Part shown: one piece after another, positions 10,755-21,269 of the stretch
How the letters are laid out: every line of letters starts with the position of its first letter
Position numbering within the stretch: position 1 is the stretch's first letter
Source: Flavobacteriia bacterium
Lineage (GTDB): Bacteria; Bacteroidota; Bacteroidia; Flavobacteriales; Flavobacteriaceae
Assembly (NCBI GenBank): GCA_004293045.1
Contig: RDXY01000006.1
Coordinates: 1 to 64,000, forward strand
Direction: 5' to 3'
Length of the DNA: 64,000 nucleotides
Program-made: the position numbers and the translations under genes
Notes under the pieces: model-generated
Databases searched by the model: none
What the model was told of the DNA's origin: nothing
What the model saw: the letters and a program-made list of their open reading frames with translations, nothing else

Positions 10755-11672
10755 TTATTCAATAACTAATTTTTTTGTAGCAGTTTTACCCTCTTCAGTA
10801 ATTTTTACTAAATAAACTCCAGCAGCTAATCCAGAAACGTTCATAGTAGAATTGATTTCTTTCGAGCTTAAAACTTCTTTACCTAAAATATCGAAAATTT
10901 GAACAGACTTGTTTGCATTTGCAGTAGATGTAAAGAATAGAGTATCTCCTTTTAAAGGATTTGGATACATAGTTAAACCCTCGATTGCATTAAATGACGA
11001 AGAAGACATTGTAGCTATTTCTCCAGAAATTACTACATCATCTATACTAAAGTTACCACCAGCAGCTTCAGCATTCCATCCATAAAATCTTAAAGTAGTA
11101 GGCCCAGTTAAATTTGTGAAAGAAGGACCAGATAAGGTTATAGTGCTTCCAACTTGTGCCGTATTATTATCTGTATTATAAAAGAAAATATTTCCAGTAA
11201 CCACCTCTAAACTAGCATTTGCAGGATTAATTGATGCAGGTAAATTAGCTGCATAGGAATCTACACTAGATCTAACCGAATAATTTCTAACACCTGTTCC
11301 AGATCTTTGTACTTTAAACGTAACCCCTGTTAAATTATATGCCGTGCCAGAAGTTGGCGTAATAGTTACTTGATAGTAGGTAGTTGCACTTAATGCACCT
11401 GTAAAATTAGCAAATACATTATCTCCATTTGCCGCTCCTAATGGTTGATTTGCAAAAGCAAATCTTCCAGTACTAGCAGAATTAGTTGGTGGAGAAGTTG
11501 TGTTAACCGCTGAAAAATTCCCAAAAGTTAAACCAGCCACAGTTGGAACAGGGCTTGGATCAGTAGCTCCAGATGTAGCCGTAACACCAGCAAAATCATA
11601 AGTCGCTGTAAATACTTGAGCAAATGAAATAGAAGCAAATGAAATAAAAAATAATGTGTATAGTTTTTTCAT
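10755..11672 (-). CDS. Secreted T9SS type A sorting domain-containing protein
   Basis: Signal peptide MKKLYTLFFISFASISFAQ; C-terminus MYPNPLKGDTLFF...AGVYLVKITEEGKTATKKLVIE. Confidence 0.85.
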   Translation of the reverse strand: MKKLYTLFFISFASISFAQVFTATYDFAGVTATSGATDPSPVPTVAGLTFGNFSAVNTTSPPTNSASTGRFAFANQPLGAANGDNVFANFTGALSATTYYQVTITPTSGTAYNLTGVTFKVQRSGTGVRNYSVRSSVDSYAANLPASINPANASLEVVTGNIFFYNTDNNTAQVGSTITLSGPSFTNLTGPTTLRFYGWNAEAAGGNFSIDDVVISGEIATMSSSSFNAIEGLTMYPNPLKGDTLFFTSTANANKSVQIFDILGKEVLSSKEINSTMNVSGLAAGVYLVKITEEGKTATKKLVIE

Positions 11673-11993
11673 AGTATTTTTTTTTAAATTAATTTACAAA
11701 TATAAAAATTTTGATTTAATAAAATAAAGTATTTTATATTATTTAATAAATTCTTAATTTCGATCATTAATTCTATCAAAAAATGCAAATATTTTTTATA
11801 ATCTTTATCTTGAATTAAGGGAAAGCTATATTAAATTATTTGGAATAAATTTACTATAAAGTGGTTTAGCCTATAAAAAAAATTAATTTATAGTCTAAAT
11901 TTATCATATGCCTTAAGAACAGAACTATTAAATAAAGAAAGCAACAAATAAAATAAAGATTCTGTACCAGGCTTTATTGAATGCCATATGATT

Positions 11994-12024
11994 TTTGTAA
12001 AATTCACTGCTTTGACTATATTTG
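11994..12024 (+). promoter_or_regulatory. Bacteroidota-type promoter (TTTG ... TATATTTG)
   Basis: TTTG at 11994-11997 and TATATTTG at 12017-12024, 19-nt spacing, just upstream of the ATG at 12040. Confidence 0.6.
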
Positions 12025-12039
12025 TAAAAAAATTACAGT

Positions 12040-13179
12040 ATGTCCCAATCTAAAATTTGGTTGTCTTCCCCTCACATGGGAGGTACCGAACAAAAATATA
12101 TACAAGAAGCGTTTGAAGCCAATTGGGTAGCTCCTTTAGGGCCTAATGTTAATGGTTTAGAGCAAGATTTACAAGACTATCTTTCTAGTGACGCTAAAGT
12201 TGGGGCCCTAAGTTCAGGAACCGCAGCCATCCATTTAGGGTTAGTTTTGTTAGGTGTGAAGGCCGGAGACGAGGTAATCTGTCAAAGTATGACGTTTTCA
12301 GCCTCTGCTAATCCAATTTTATATTTGGGTGCCACTCCTATTTTTATTGATAGTGAAACACAAACCTGGAATATTTGCCCGGTTGCTTTAGAAGAAGCCA
12401 TTGAAGATCGAATTAGCAAAGGGAAAAAACCTAAAGCTATTATCGCGGTGCATTTATATGGAGTGCCGTATCAAGTGGAGGAAGTAAGAGCTGTAGCCGA
12501 TAAATATAACATACCTATACTAGAGGATAGCGCAGAAGCTTTAGGAAGCTCATACAAATTACAAAAATGCGGGACCTTTGGTGATGTTGGGGCGCTATCA
12601 TTTAATGGCAATAAAATTATAACTACTTCAGGGGGTGGGGCTATCGTAACAAGAACCACTGCACAAAAAGAGAAAGCCGTTTTTTATGCCACACAATCCC
12701 GAGACAATGCACCACATTACCAACATTCCGAAATTGGCTACAACTACCGCATGAGTAATATTTGTGCAGGAATCGGAAGAGGACAAATGGAAGTCTTAGA
12801 TAAGCACGTAAGTTTACGAAGAGCCATGCACGATTTTTATGTGGAAGCCTTTAAGGGAATTGAAGGGGTAACCGTTTTTTCAGCTCCTAATGAAGATTAT
12901 TTTGCCAATTATTGGCTAAGTGCAATCACCATTGATGCATCTCAAACAAATGGGATTACCAGAGAAACCTTACGTTTGGCTTTTGATGCTGCTAATATCG
13001 AATCACGTCCTTTGTGGAAACCTATGCATATGCAGCCTATATTTGAAAAATACCCTTACTTTGGAGGCACTATAGCTGAAACCCTATTTGAAAACGGTTT
13101 GTGTTTGCCTTCAGGATCTAATCTTACCGATAGTGATCGTAATCGAATTTTAACGGTAATTAAGCAAGTGTTTGGTTAA
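12040..13179 (+). CDS. DegT/DnrJ/EryC1/StrS family PLP-dependent aminotransferase
   Basis: MGGTEQKYIQEAFEANWVAPLGPNVNGLEQ, LSSGTAAIHLGL, VHLYGVPYQ, EDSAEALGSSY, GDVGALSFNGNKIITTSGGG(A): family hallmarks including the PLP-lysine region. Confidence 0.93.
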   Translation: MSQSKIWLSSPHMGGTEQKYIQEAFEANWVAPLGPNVNGLEQDLQDYLSSDAKVGALSSGTAAIHLGLVLLGVKAGDEVICQSMTFSASANPILYLGATPIFIDSETQTWNICPVALEEAIEDRISKGKKPKAIIAVHLYGVPYQVEEVRAVADKYNIPILEDSAEALGSSYKLQKCGTFGDVGALSFNGNKIITTSGGGAIVTRTTAQKEKAVFYATQSRDNAPHYQHSEIGYNYRMSNICAGIGRGQMEVLDKHVSLRRAMHDFYVEAFKGIEGVTVFSAPNEDYFANYWLSAITIDASQTNGITRETLRLAFDAANIESRPLWKPMHMQPIFEKYPYFGGTIAETLFENGLCLPSGSNLTDSDRNRILTVIKQVFG

Positions 13180-13515
13180 GAGGTAATCTATTATTGGAAG
13201 ATTTGAAAATTCAATTTTGTTTTTCAATATTAAAAGCATATAACTTCCTTGTACCTATACAGCTCGTAATTCTTTCATAAAATTACTTTCATGTTTTTGT
13301 TTTAAACGCAAAGTAACGTTATAGTTTTTAATACTTTAAATTTAGCTTTTTGGTTTTTCTTAAAGGTAGTTGTTATTTTCTTGGATCATTTCGTAATTAA
13401 ATAGTAAAGACGATCTCTTTAACTTAAAACTTTAAAAATTTTTACCAAAATAATATAAAAAATCACATTTATAAATACATTTTTTTTACATTCGCACAAA
13501 ATAAGTATTTTAATT

Positions 13516-14157
13516 ATGAAAACAACGAGTAAACTCCATTTAATATTTTTTTTAATAGTGTCTTCCTCACTTTATTCTCAGTTCAACGTGAATAATATTT
13601 CAGTTGAAGCGAACTATGGGTACACTGGAGCCATTTCACCTTATCAGAAAAAATTCAAATCTAATTTTTCGGGGATGAATCACTACGATATCGGAATACG
13701 ATATATGTTCAATGAAAAATTTGGTGCAAAAGTTACTTACAAATTAGATCATTTTGTAAACGATCCAGGTGGAAAAATAGGAATTACTTACAGTACGGTT
13801 TCATTATCAGGAATTTATAACGTTGGAAAACAATTGGGACTTACCTATTTAACTAGAGATAAACTAGGACTTAATGCCCACTTGGATGCCGGAATGGCAT
13901 TAGGTTATATTATTGGTAAAAATGATAGTGAGCAGGTAAAAATAGTAGGAATTGGAATTACACCGATGTATAAGGTTTCTAATAAATTAGCTCTAACGGC
14001 GGATTACACCCATAGCTTTACCATGGATCAAAATTATGGTTTTGACGGAATAATTTTAAATAAAAACAAAACGCCACAATCAGGGGCCTTTTATAACTTT
14101 TCAGTGGGTTTAATTTATTATTTAGGTGAAAACAAATACCATTCAGATTGGTATTAA
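13516..14157 (+). CDS. Outer-membrane beta-barrel (OmpA-like) protein
   Basis: Signal peptide; IGIRYMFNEKFGAKVTYKLDHF; amphipathic strands; C-terminal NFSVGLIYYLG. Confidence 0.65.
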   Translation: MKTTSKLHLIFFLIVSSSLYSQFNVNNISVEANYGYTGAISPYQKKFKSNFSGMNHYDIGIRYMFNEKFGAKVTYKLDHFVNDPGGKIGITYSTVSLSGIYNVGKQLGLTYLTRDKLGLNAHLDAGMALGYIIGKNDSEQVKIVGIGITPMYKVSNKLALTADYTHSFTMDQNYGFDGIILNKNKTPQSGAFYNFSVGLIYYLGENKYHSDWY

Positions 14158-14178
14158 TTTAAATAAGTAAATATCAAT

Positions 14179-14226
14179 AAGCCGTCTATTATTTTAATTT
14201 CTCAAAATAATAAACGGCTTTTTTGT
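14179..14226 (+). terminator. Rho-independent terminator
   Basis: AAGCCGT(C)TATTATTTT-loop-AAAATAATAAACGGCTT TTTTG. Confidence 0.75.
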
Positions 14227-14284
14227 TACATAATATATTGCTCACTTTTCAATTAAACCATTTGCTTAGAACACCTGTGTAAAT

Positions 14285-14944
14285 ATGAATAAATTTATTT
14301 TTTTATTATTTTTTTGGTCTTCTGTCTATTGTCAAGAGTTTAAATTTGATAAAATGGCTGTTTATCAATCCAAATCAGAAATTCAAGAAACACTTTTTTG
14401 TAATTCTAAAGATGGAGACTATGTTTTAAAAATAGGAAATGATGTTTTTGGTACATATGCTTATTTAGATGATTTCAAAAACAAATTGTCACATCGTTTT
14501 ATTGTTAATTCTATAAAACAAAATAATAACGAAATTCGACTTATATTTAATTACGAATATAGTATGAGAGATACAGTTGTTAATTTTGAAAATTATCTTG
14601 AGTATGAAGTTATTTCAGAAGATGACACTTATATTTATGGATCTATCACTAGTTATAAGAACAAAAGGAAGAAAAAACCATTTTCAAAATTTGAAATTAA
14701 AGTTTTAAAAGCAAAAGAAAGTTACTTTTATTTGTCCAGGTATCTGTTTTTTCATCCCTTTGAAAATAATAGTAGCTTTAATTTAAATATTAACGGAATT
14801 ATTCAGGAAGTAACTAAAGTAAGTGTTTTTAAATCTGGTAAAGAAGTTGATAAAACCGATTCCTACAATGATAAAAAATTAGCTTCTTTTCAGGAAGTTG
14901 ATTTTAATGTTACTGTTCCAAAAAGTTTCTACATAAAAAATTAA
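14285..14944 (+). CDS. Hypothetical secreted protein
   Basis: 219-aa ORF with N-terminal signal-like segment MNKFIFLLFFWSSVYCQE; no recognised family. Confidence 0.6.
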   Translation: MNKFIFLLFFWSSVYCQEFKFDKMAVYQSKSEIQETLFCNSKDGDYVLKIGNDVFGTYAYLDDFKNKLSHRFIVNSIKQNNNEIRLIFNYEYSMRDTVVNFENYLEYEVISEDDTYIYGSITSYKNKRKKKPFSKFEIKVLKAKESYFYLSRYLFFHPFENNSSFNLNINGIIQEVTKVSVFKSGKEVDKTDSYNDKKLASFQEVDFNVTVPKSFYIKN

Positions 14945-15099
14945 AACGGCTAAAACGGCAAATTATTCTTAATTTTTTCTAAAAAAACACCATAAACCAC
15001 ATAATTTAACGGACAATTAACAACTTATATTATTTTTATATAGCAACTTGCGTTGTTAAAGTGTTTTTTTAAAATGTATAGAAAATAATTCAAAATAAA

Positions 15100-16104
15100 A
15101 TGCAAGAAAATAATACAGGGATAGACATTAGTGCGCTAAATGAAAAAATTGAAAACGAAAGTGCCTTTATTGATTTACTTACGTCAGAATTAGGAAAAGT
15201 AATAGTTGGGCAAAAATCAATGATAGAACGCTTGTTAATCGGCTTATTAGGTCAAGGACATGTTTTATTAGAAGGGATGCCTGGATTAGCCAAAACGTTG
15301 GTCATAAATACCTTATCTAAAGCCGTTCATGCGAGTTTTCACCGCATTCAATTTACACCAGATTTACTACCTGCGGATGTGGTAGGAACAATGGTGTACA
15401 ATTTTAAAGAAAATGAATTTTCTGTAAAAAAAGGACCCATTTTTGCCAATTTTGTCCTGGCAGATGAAATTAATAGAGCACCTGCTAAAGTCCAATCTGC
15501 TTTGCTTGAAGCTATGCAAGAAAAGCAAGTAACAATTGGCGAAACTACTTATAAATTAGACACTCCTTTTTTAGTTTTAGCTACACAAAACCCAGTAGAA
15601 CAAGAAGGAACATATCCGTTACCAGAAGCTCAAGTAGACAGATTCATGCTAAAAACCATTGTCGATTACCCGAAAATGGAAGAAGAACAACTTATTATTC
15701 GTAATAGTTTAAAGGAAACTTCTGCAACAATAAATCCAGTGGTAAGCATCGCGCAAATCATCAAAGCGCAACAAACCGTTAAGGAAGTGTACATGGATGA
15801 GAAAATTGAAAAATATATTTTAGATATTGTTTTTGCTACGCGTTACCCAGAAAAATATAGATTAGACAATTTAAAGCCATTAATTAGTTTTGGAGCTTCG
15901 CCACGTGGGAGTATCAATTTGGCATTGGCAGCAAAATGTTATGCTTTTATCAAACGAAGAGGCTATGTAATCCCTGAAGATGTTAGAGCCGTAGTACACG
16001 ATGTATTACGTCACAGAATAGGTATTACCTATGAAGCCGAAGCCGAAAACATCACTTCAGAAGATATCATAAATAAAGTTTTAAATCAGGTACAAGTACC
16101 TTAA
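15100..16104 (+). CDS. MoxR-family AAA+ ATPase
   Basis: GQGHVLLEGMPGLAKTLVINTLS (Walker A), FVLADEINRAPAKVQSALLEAMQEKQVTIG (Walker B/sensor), ATQNPVEQEGTYPLPEAQVDRFM. Confidence 0.95.
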   Translation: MQENNTGIDISALNEKIENESAFIDLLTSELGKVIVGQKSMIERLLIGLLGQGHVLLEGMPGLAKTLVINTLSKAVHASFHRIQFTPDLLPADVVGTMVYNFKENEFSVKKGPIFANFVLADEINRAPAKVQSALLEAMQEKQVTIGETTYKLDTPFLVLATQNPVEQEGTYPLPEAQVDRFMLKTIVDYPKMEEEQLIIRNSLKETSATINPVVSIAQIIKAQQTVKEVYMDEKIEKYILDIVFATRYPEKYRLDNLKPLISFGASPRGSINLALAAKCYAFIKRRGYVIPEDVRAVVHDVLRHRIGITYEAEAENITSEDIINKVLNQVQVP

Positions 16105-16160
16105 ATTTGGTTTAAACAACAGTTACAGTTAAAAATCTGTTACTGAAACAGAATGCCAAA

Positions 16161-17027
16161 ATGGAAACGAAAGCGTTACTAAAAAAAGTCAAAAAAATTG
16201 AAATTAAAACCCGAAGATTGAGCGATCATATTTTCTCGGGACACTATCACACGTCTTTTAAAGGACGAGGTATGACTTTTTCTGAAGTGCGCCAATACCA
16301 ATATGGTGATGATTTTAGAGCCATAGATTGGAATGTTTCCGCAAGAAATAATGATGCATTTGTAAAAATATTTGAAGAGGAACGCGAATTAACCATGATG
16401 TTAGTTATCGACTGCTCAGCATCTCAGAATTTTGGAACCTCTTCTCAAAACAAAAAAGATATGGTTACCGAAATTGCTGCAACGTTGGCTTTTTCGGCTA
16501 CACAAAATAACGATAAAATAGGGTTAGTGTTATTTACCAACGAAATAGAATTATATATTCCACCTAAAAAAGGAAAATCACACGTTTTAAAAATTATCCG
16601 CGAATTAGTCGAATGGCAACCGAAAAGCAAAACTACCAATGTGGCCTTTGCGTTAGAATTTTTATCAAGCGTAATAAAAAAACGAGCTATTGTGTTTTTA
16701 ATTTCCGATTTTATGACTTCCGATTTCCAAAAACCGCTGCAAATTGCTTCTAAAAAACACGATGTAACAGGAATTAGAATATTTGATTCCCGCGAAAAAT
16801 CACTCCCAAATGTAGGAATTATTCAAATGCAAGATGCAGAAACGAAACAAATGATTTGGTTAGATACACAAACCGCAACTACCCGTTTGGAATATGAAAA
16901 AAATTACAAAAACAAGGTTGAAATTTGCCAAAATATTTTTCGTAAATGTGCCGCAGGATTGGTAGAAACAGAAACAAATGAAAGTTACGTAACAAAATTA
17001 GTAACCTATTTTAAAAGTAGAGCCTAA
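16161..17027 (+). CDS. DUF58 domain-containing protein
   Basis: SGHYHTSFKGRGMTFSEVRQYQYGDDFRAIDWNVSARNNDAFVKIFEEEREL: canonical DUF58 motif; directly downstream of MoxR. Confidence 0.93.
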   Translation: METKALLKKVKKIEIKTRRLSDHIFSGHYHTSFKGRGMTFSEVRQYQYGDDFRAIDWNVSARNNDAFVKIFEEERELTMMLVIDCSASQNFGTSSQNKKDMVTEIAATLAFSATQNNDKIGLVLFTNEIELYIPPKKGKSHVLKIIRELVEWQPKSKTTNVAFALEFLSSVIKKRAIVFLISDFMTSDFQKPLQIASKKHDVTGIRIFDSREKSLPNVGIIQMQDAETKQMIWLDTQTATTRLEYEKNYKNKVEICQNIFRKCAAGLVETETNESYVTKLVTYFKSRA

Positions 17028-18622
17028 TGCAAATTAAATTTATTTTTCTTTTCATATTTTCTGCAGTTGTTGGGTTTTCTCAAACAATAGAAACGGCTGT
17101 ATCTAAAAAAGAAATTAAAATTGGCGAACAAATTCAGCTTACTTTAAAAACAAAAGTAAACCAAAAAGAGGTGGTTTTTTTCCCCGATTTAGATTCGATT
17201 GGTACACTTGAAGTGGTGCAATCTTTTCCAACAGAAAAGAATAAGAAGGGCAACCAAACCGAGTGGATAAAAAAATACAACCTTACGCAATTTGATGCGG
17301 GCACCTATAAAATTCCAGCATTAGAAGTACTAATAAATAGCAAAAAAATAAATTCAGAAAGCATTACTGTAGTGGTAACAGATGTAGTAGTAGATACTAC
17401 CAAGCAAAAAATGCACGAGATAAAAGAAGACGAAGTTCTTTCTATACAACCAGAAGAAAAGTCTCATGAACTTTCAGACTATCAAATAATTTTAGGTGTA
17501 TTTTTTGCTTTTGTCTTAGCAGGACTACTTTATATAATTTTGCGAATAAAACAGCGTAAAAAAACAAAATCTGAAGCCTATATTTCTCCATATAATAGAG
17601 CCTTTTTAGCTTTTTCAGAAGTAAATGCCAATGCCAATTCTAAAGAATATTATTCTAATTTAACCCAAATAATAAAATCATATTTTGAAAAAACGTTAGA
17701 ATTTTCTGCGTTAGAAAGTACTACGGAACAGTTTATTTTTAAACTAAAAAACGCAGTAAAAAACAAGAAATTTGAAATCACAGAAACGGCTATTGCTCAA
17801 ATTGAAACCCTTTTTACTAAGGCAGATTTAGTAAAGTTTGCCAAAATTATTATTTCGCTACCAGAACAAAATGCAGATAAAATAGCTTCGGAAAATTTAA
17901 TTAATGTTTTTCATAAAACAATACCTGTTACTGCCGAAGAACAACAAGTTGCGTTAGCCAAATTAGTAGAAATAGGACAACAAAATAAATATAAAAACAT
18001 CAGACAAACAGCATTTATTGTAACCTTTTTAGTGGCAATGGTTGCTGTTGTAACCTTTTTTGGATGGGAAAATGTAACCCATCATTTTTCCGCAAAAATT
18101 AACGGGAAAGATGCCGATTATTATCTAAAAAAAGAATGGATAGTCTCTGAATATGGATTACCTATTTTGCAAGTAGAAACGCCAGAAGTTTTAGTTCGTG
18201 ATTTGGTTACATCAAAGAACCCAAATATTAAAAATATCGCACAATTTTCTTGGCAAAAACCGGAGGATAAATTAGCGGTCTCAGTTCAAACCATCGCGTA
18301 TAAAGATTCTGTAAAAGTAAATTTAAAACAGCTTTTTAATGACGAATTAAGTCAGTTAATGCAAGAACAAGCTAATAAAATTCAAACTACAGCTAAAAAA
18401 TTTAAAAACGTTAAAGCGCTTTCTGGAGATGTTTTAGAAGGAACTTTTGAAATAACTGAAACGAATGAAACCAAAAAAATGCGATTTTTTACCGTTTTTA
18501 TTACTGATAGTTATGGCTTACAAAAAGTCAGAATTACCCATGATGCTAAGGACAAATTAGCTAAAGATTTTATAGATCGAATTACAAATAGTCTCGAACA
18601 ACTAAATCAAGAAGATGAATAG
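17027..18622 (+). CDS. Bat-operon membrane protein with BatD-like N-terminal domain
   Basis: Signal peptide, BatD-like beta domain (SKKEIKIGEQIQLTLKTKV...), TM segment; operon position between DUF58 and VWA genes. Confidence 0.6.
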   Translation: MQIKFIFLFIFSAVVGFSQTIETAVSKKEIKIGEQIQLTLKTKVNQKEVVFFPDLDSIGTLEVVQSFPTEKNKKGNQTEWIKKYNLTQFDAGTYKIPALEVLINSKKINSESITVVVTDVVVDTTKQKMHEIKEDEVLSIQPEEKSHELSDYQIILGVFFAFVLAGLLYIILRIKQRKKTKSEAYISPYNRAFLAFSEVNANANSKEYYSNLTQIIKSYFEKTLEFSALESTTEQFIFKLKNAVKNKKFEITETAIAQIETLFTKADLVKFAKIIISLPEQNADKIASENLINVFHKTIPVTAEEQQVALAKLVEIGQQNKYKNIRQTAFIVTFLVAMVAVVTFFGWENVTHHFSAKINGKDADYYLKKEWIVSEYGLPILQVETPEVLVRDLVTSKNPNIKNIAQFSWQKPEDKLAVSVQTIAYKDSVKVNLKQLFNDELSQLMQEQANKIQTTAKKFKNVKALSGDVLEGTFEITETNETKKMRFFTVFITDSYGLQKVRITHDAKDKLAKDFIDRITNSLEQLNQEDE

Positions 18623-19616
18623 CGCCTTTATGCATCCTCATTTTTTATGGTTGCTATTGATTATTCCAATAGCCGTGTTTTGGCATTTTGTAACAATCAA
18701 ACAACAACACCCAGCCATAAAAATAAGCACAACAGAAGGGTTTTCCGCACCAAAATCTTTGGTAATGAAATGCCGCCCTTTTTTGTTTTTGTTAAAAGTA
18801 GTGGTGTTAGGATTTGTTATTATTGCTTTAGCACGACCAAGAAACACTCAAAAATCAAATTATACAGCTAGTAATAATGGGATTGATATGGTTATTGCTA
18901 CTGATGTATCAGGAAGTATGCTGGCTACCGATTTTAAGCCAAACCGATTGGAAGCCATAAAAAAAGTAGCCGAATCATTTATAGAGAAACGAACAAATGA
19001 CAGAATTGGTTTAGTGGTTTACGCAGGTGAAAGTTACACCAAAACGCCAATAACATCAGATAAAATAATGTTGCTAAACGCTTTAAGAGAAGTACAATAC
19101 AACGGCTTAGTTTTACAAGACGGAACTGCAATAGGAATTGGTTTAGGAACCGCAATAAACCGAATTAAAAATAGTAAAGCAAAATCAAAAATCATCATAT
19201 TATTAACTGATGGTGTAAATAATGTAGGTAGTTTAGATCCCATTTCAGCAGCAGAAATTGCCAAAGATTATGGAATAAAAGTATATACCGTTGGAGTAGG
19301 AACAAACGGAATGGCTAATTTTCCTGTTGCAAAAGACAGTAATGGGAATATTGTTTTTCAACCACAAAAGGTTGAAATAGACGAAAAAATTTTACAAGAA
19401 ATTGCAGCAATAACTAAAGGAAAATATTTTAGAGCTACTGATAACAATAAATTAGAGGCTATTTATGATGAAATTGACGGTTTAGAAAAGTCTAAAATTT
19501 CAGAAAATCGCTTGATGCTATTTGACGAACAATTTCGTATTTGGTTACTTTTGGGATTATTTGTTTTGGTTTTAGAAATGATTTTAAGTCGCACACTATT
19601 TAAAAGTTTTATATAA
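18615..19616 (+). CDS. batA: VWA domain membrane protein, BatA-like
   Basis: DMVIATDVSGSMLATDFKPNRLEAIKKVAESFIEKR...GLVVYAGESYTKTPIT; terminal TM helices. Confidence 0.85.
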   Translation: MNSAFMHPHFLWLLLIIPIAVFWHFVTIKQQHPAIKISTTEGFSAPKSLVMKCRPFLFLLKVVVLGFVIIALARPRNTQKSNYTASNNGIDMVIATDVSGSMLATDFKPNRLEAIKKVAESFIEKRTNDRIGLVVYAGESYTKTPITSDKIMLLNALREVQYNGLVLQDGTAIGIGLGTAINRIKNSKAKSKIIILLTDGVNNVGSLDPISAAEIAKDYGIKVYTVGVGTNGMANFPVAKDSNGNIVFQPQKVEIDEKILQEIAAITKGKYFRATDNNKLEAIYDEIDGLEKSKISENRLMLFDEQFRIWLLLGLFVLVLEMILSRTLFKSFI

Positions 19617-21268
19617 TGTTTGAATTTGAATCGCCCTATTATTTTATTTTGTTATTGCTTATTCCAATTGGAATTGTAGCGCAAAATAGCTATGTAAAAT
19701 GGCAAACCGAAAAACAAGCAGCATTTGGAGAGCAGCAAGCAATGGAGAAACTTTTTGTGCAAGCGTCTAAAAACAAATCAAGATTAAAATTTATGCTACA
19801 AATCATGGCTGTTTTTTTTATTGTTTTAGCGTTGGTGAATCCAAAACTGGGGTCAAAAGTTGAAACAGTTCCTGCAAAAGGAGTAGAAATCGTCTTTGCC
19901 ATTGATGTATCAAAAAGTATGTTATGTGCAGATGTTCAGCCCAATCGATTGGAAAAATCCAAGCAAATAATAACTCAAATACTCAATTCAATTGGTAGCG
20001 ATAGAATAGGAATTGTAGCTTATGCCGGAAGTGCTTACCCTGTGTTGCCTATGACAACCGATTATGAATTGGCAAAAATGTTTACACAAAGTATGAATAC
20101 AGATATAATATCTTCTCAAGGCACAGCAATTGAAAGTGCTATTCAAACTAGTGTGGATTTCTTTGACAATCCAACTTCGGGAAAAGCTATTATTTTGCTT
20201 TCAGATGGTGAAGATCACGAAAATACTTCTTTTGATGTTTCTAAACTAACAAAAGAAAAAAACGTAAAAATAATTACTGTTGGAATTGGAACTATAAACG
20301 GTGGCACAATTGAATTTACGGATGAATTGGGCTTTCAACAAGTTAAAAAAGATAAAAACGGCCAAGTTGTAACTACGAAACTAAACCAAGAAGTATTACA
20401 AAAAATTGCTTCAGAAACCAATGGAACGTATTGTAATGATCCACAACTTTCAAAAGTGGTAGCTATTATAAAATCGGCATTAGCATCGGTAAAACAACAA
20501 GAATTTAAAGCCCAACAATTGGCTCAGAAACAATCGCAATTTCAGTGGTTTTTAGGCATTGCATTTGTATTGTTACTAGTAGAATTTTTTATTACTAATC
20601 AGAAGTTTAAAGGTTTTCATATAAAAAATTGGTTTCAAAATAAACAAATTAGTTTAGTTTTTCTTTTGTTTTTTGTGACTGCACCTGCTTTTTCACAGGA
20701 AAATAAGTCGTTGAATTTTCAACAAAACGAAAAACTATTACGAGTAATAAAAGCCAAAGAAAAAACGCAAAAACAACAAGCAGAATACAATTTAGGCAAT
20801 ACTATTTATAATAATAAAAAGTATAGTGAAGCCATCACAAATTATAAAAATGCCGCCCAAACTGCAAAAAATAATTTACAAAAACACAAAGCATATCATA
20901 ATTTAGGTAACGCTTACATGCAAGATAAAAATTATAAATTAGCTGTTGATTCCTATAAAAATGCTTTAAAGGCCAATTCAAAAGACGAAAAAACCAGATA
21001 TAATTTAGCATTAGCAAAAAAATTATTAAAAAAATATCCGCCAAAACCAAATCCTAAAAAGAAGAAAAAAGATAAGGAAAACAAACAGAAAAAAGACCAA
21101 AACAATTCAAATAAAAAAGATAAAAAAACACCAAAAAAACCAAGCGCCAACAAACAGCGAATGGATAACGTGCTAAAAGCAATTAGCAATGAAGAAAAAA
21201 AAGTACAAGAAAAAGTAAACGCAAACAAAACAAAAACAAACACTACTAGTACAGAAAAAGATTGGTAA
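19616..21268 (+). CDS. VWA domain plus TPR domain protein, apparent BatB-BatC fusion
   Basis: VWA: EIVFAIDVSKSMLCADVQPNRLEKSKQ; then internal signal-like LVFLLFFVTAPAFSQ, TPR AEYNLGNTIYNNKKYSEAITNYKNA...HNLGNAYMQDKNYKLAVDSYKNAL, and a Lys-rich tail. Confidence 0.85.
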   Translation: MFEFESPYYFILLLLIPIGIVAQNSYVKWQTEKQAAFGEQQAMEKLFVQASKNKSRLKFMLQIMAVFFIVLALVNPKLGSKVETVPAKGVEIVFAIDVSKSMLCADVQPNRLEKSKQIITQILNSIGSDRIGIVAYAGSAYPVLPMTTDYELAKMFTQSMNTDIISSQGTAIESAIQTSVDFFDNPTSGKAIILLSDGEDHENTSFDVSKLTKEKNVKIITVGIGTINGGTIEFTDELGFQQVKKDKNGQVVTTKLNQEVLQKIASETNGTYCNDPQLSKVVAIIKSALASVKQQEFKAQQLAQKQSQFQWFLGIAFVLLLVEFFITNQKFKGFHIKNWFQNKQISLVFLLFFVTAPAFSQENKSLNFQQNEKLLRVIKAKEKTQKQQAEYNLGNTIYNNKKYSEAITNYKNAAQTAKNNLQKHKAYHNLGNAYMQDKNYKLAVDSYKNALKANSKDEKTRYNLALAKKLLKKYPPKPNPKKKKKDKENKQKKDQNNSNKKDKKTPKKPSANKQRMDNVLKAISNEEKKVQEKVNANKTKTNTTSTEKDW

Positions 21269-21269
21269 T

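Noticed and set aside
18647-18871. 74-aa plus-strand ORF overlapping batA
   Set aside because: Out-of-frame inside a well supported VWA gene; no independent support.
20953-21243. 96-aa minus-strand ORF (Phe/Leu-rich)
   Set aside because: Antisense of the Lys/Asn-rich tail of the BatB-BatC protein; composition is a mirror of A-rich coding DNA.
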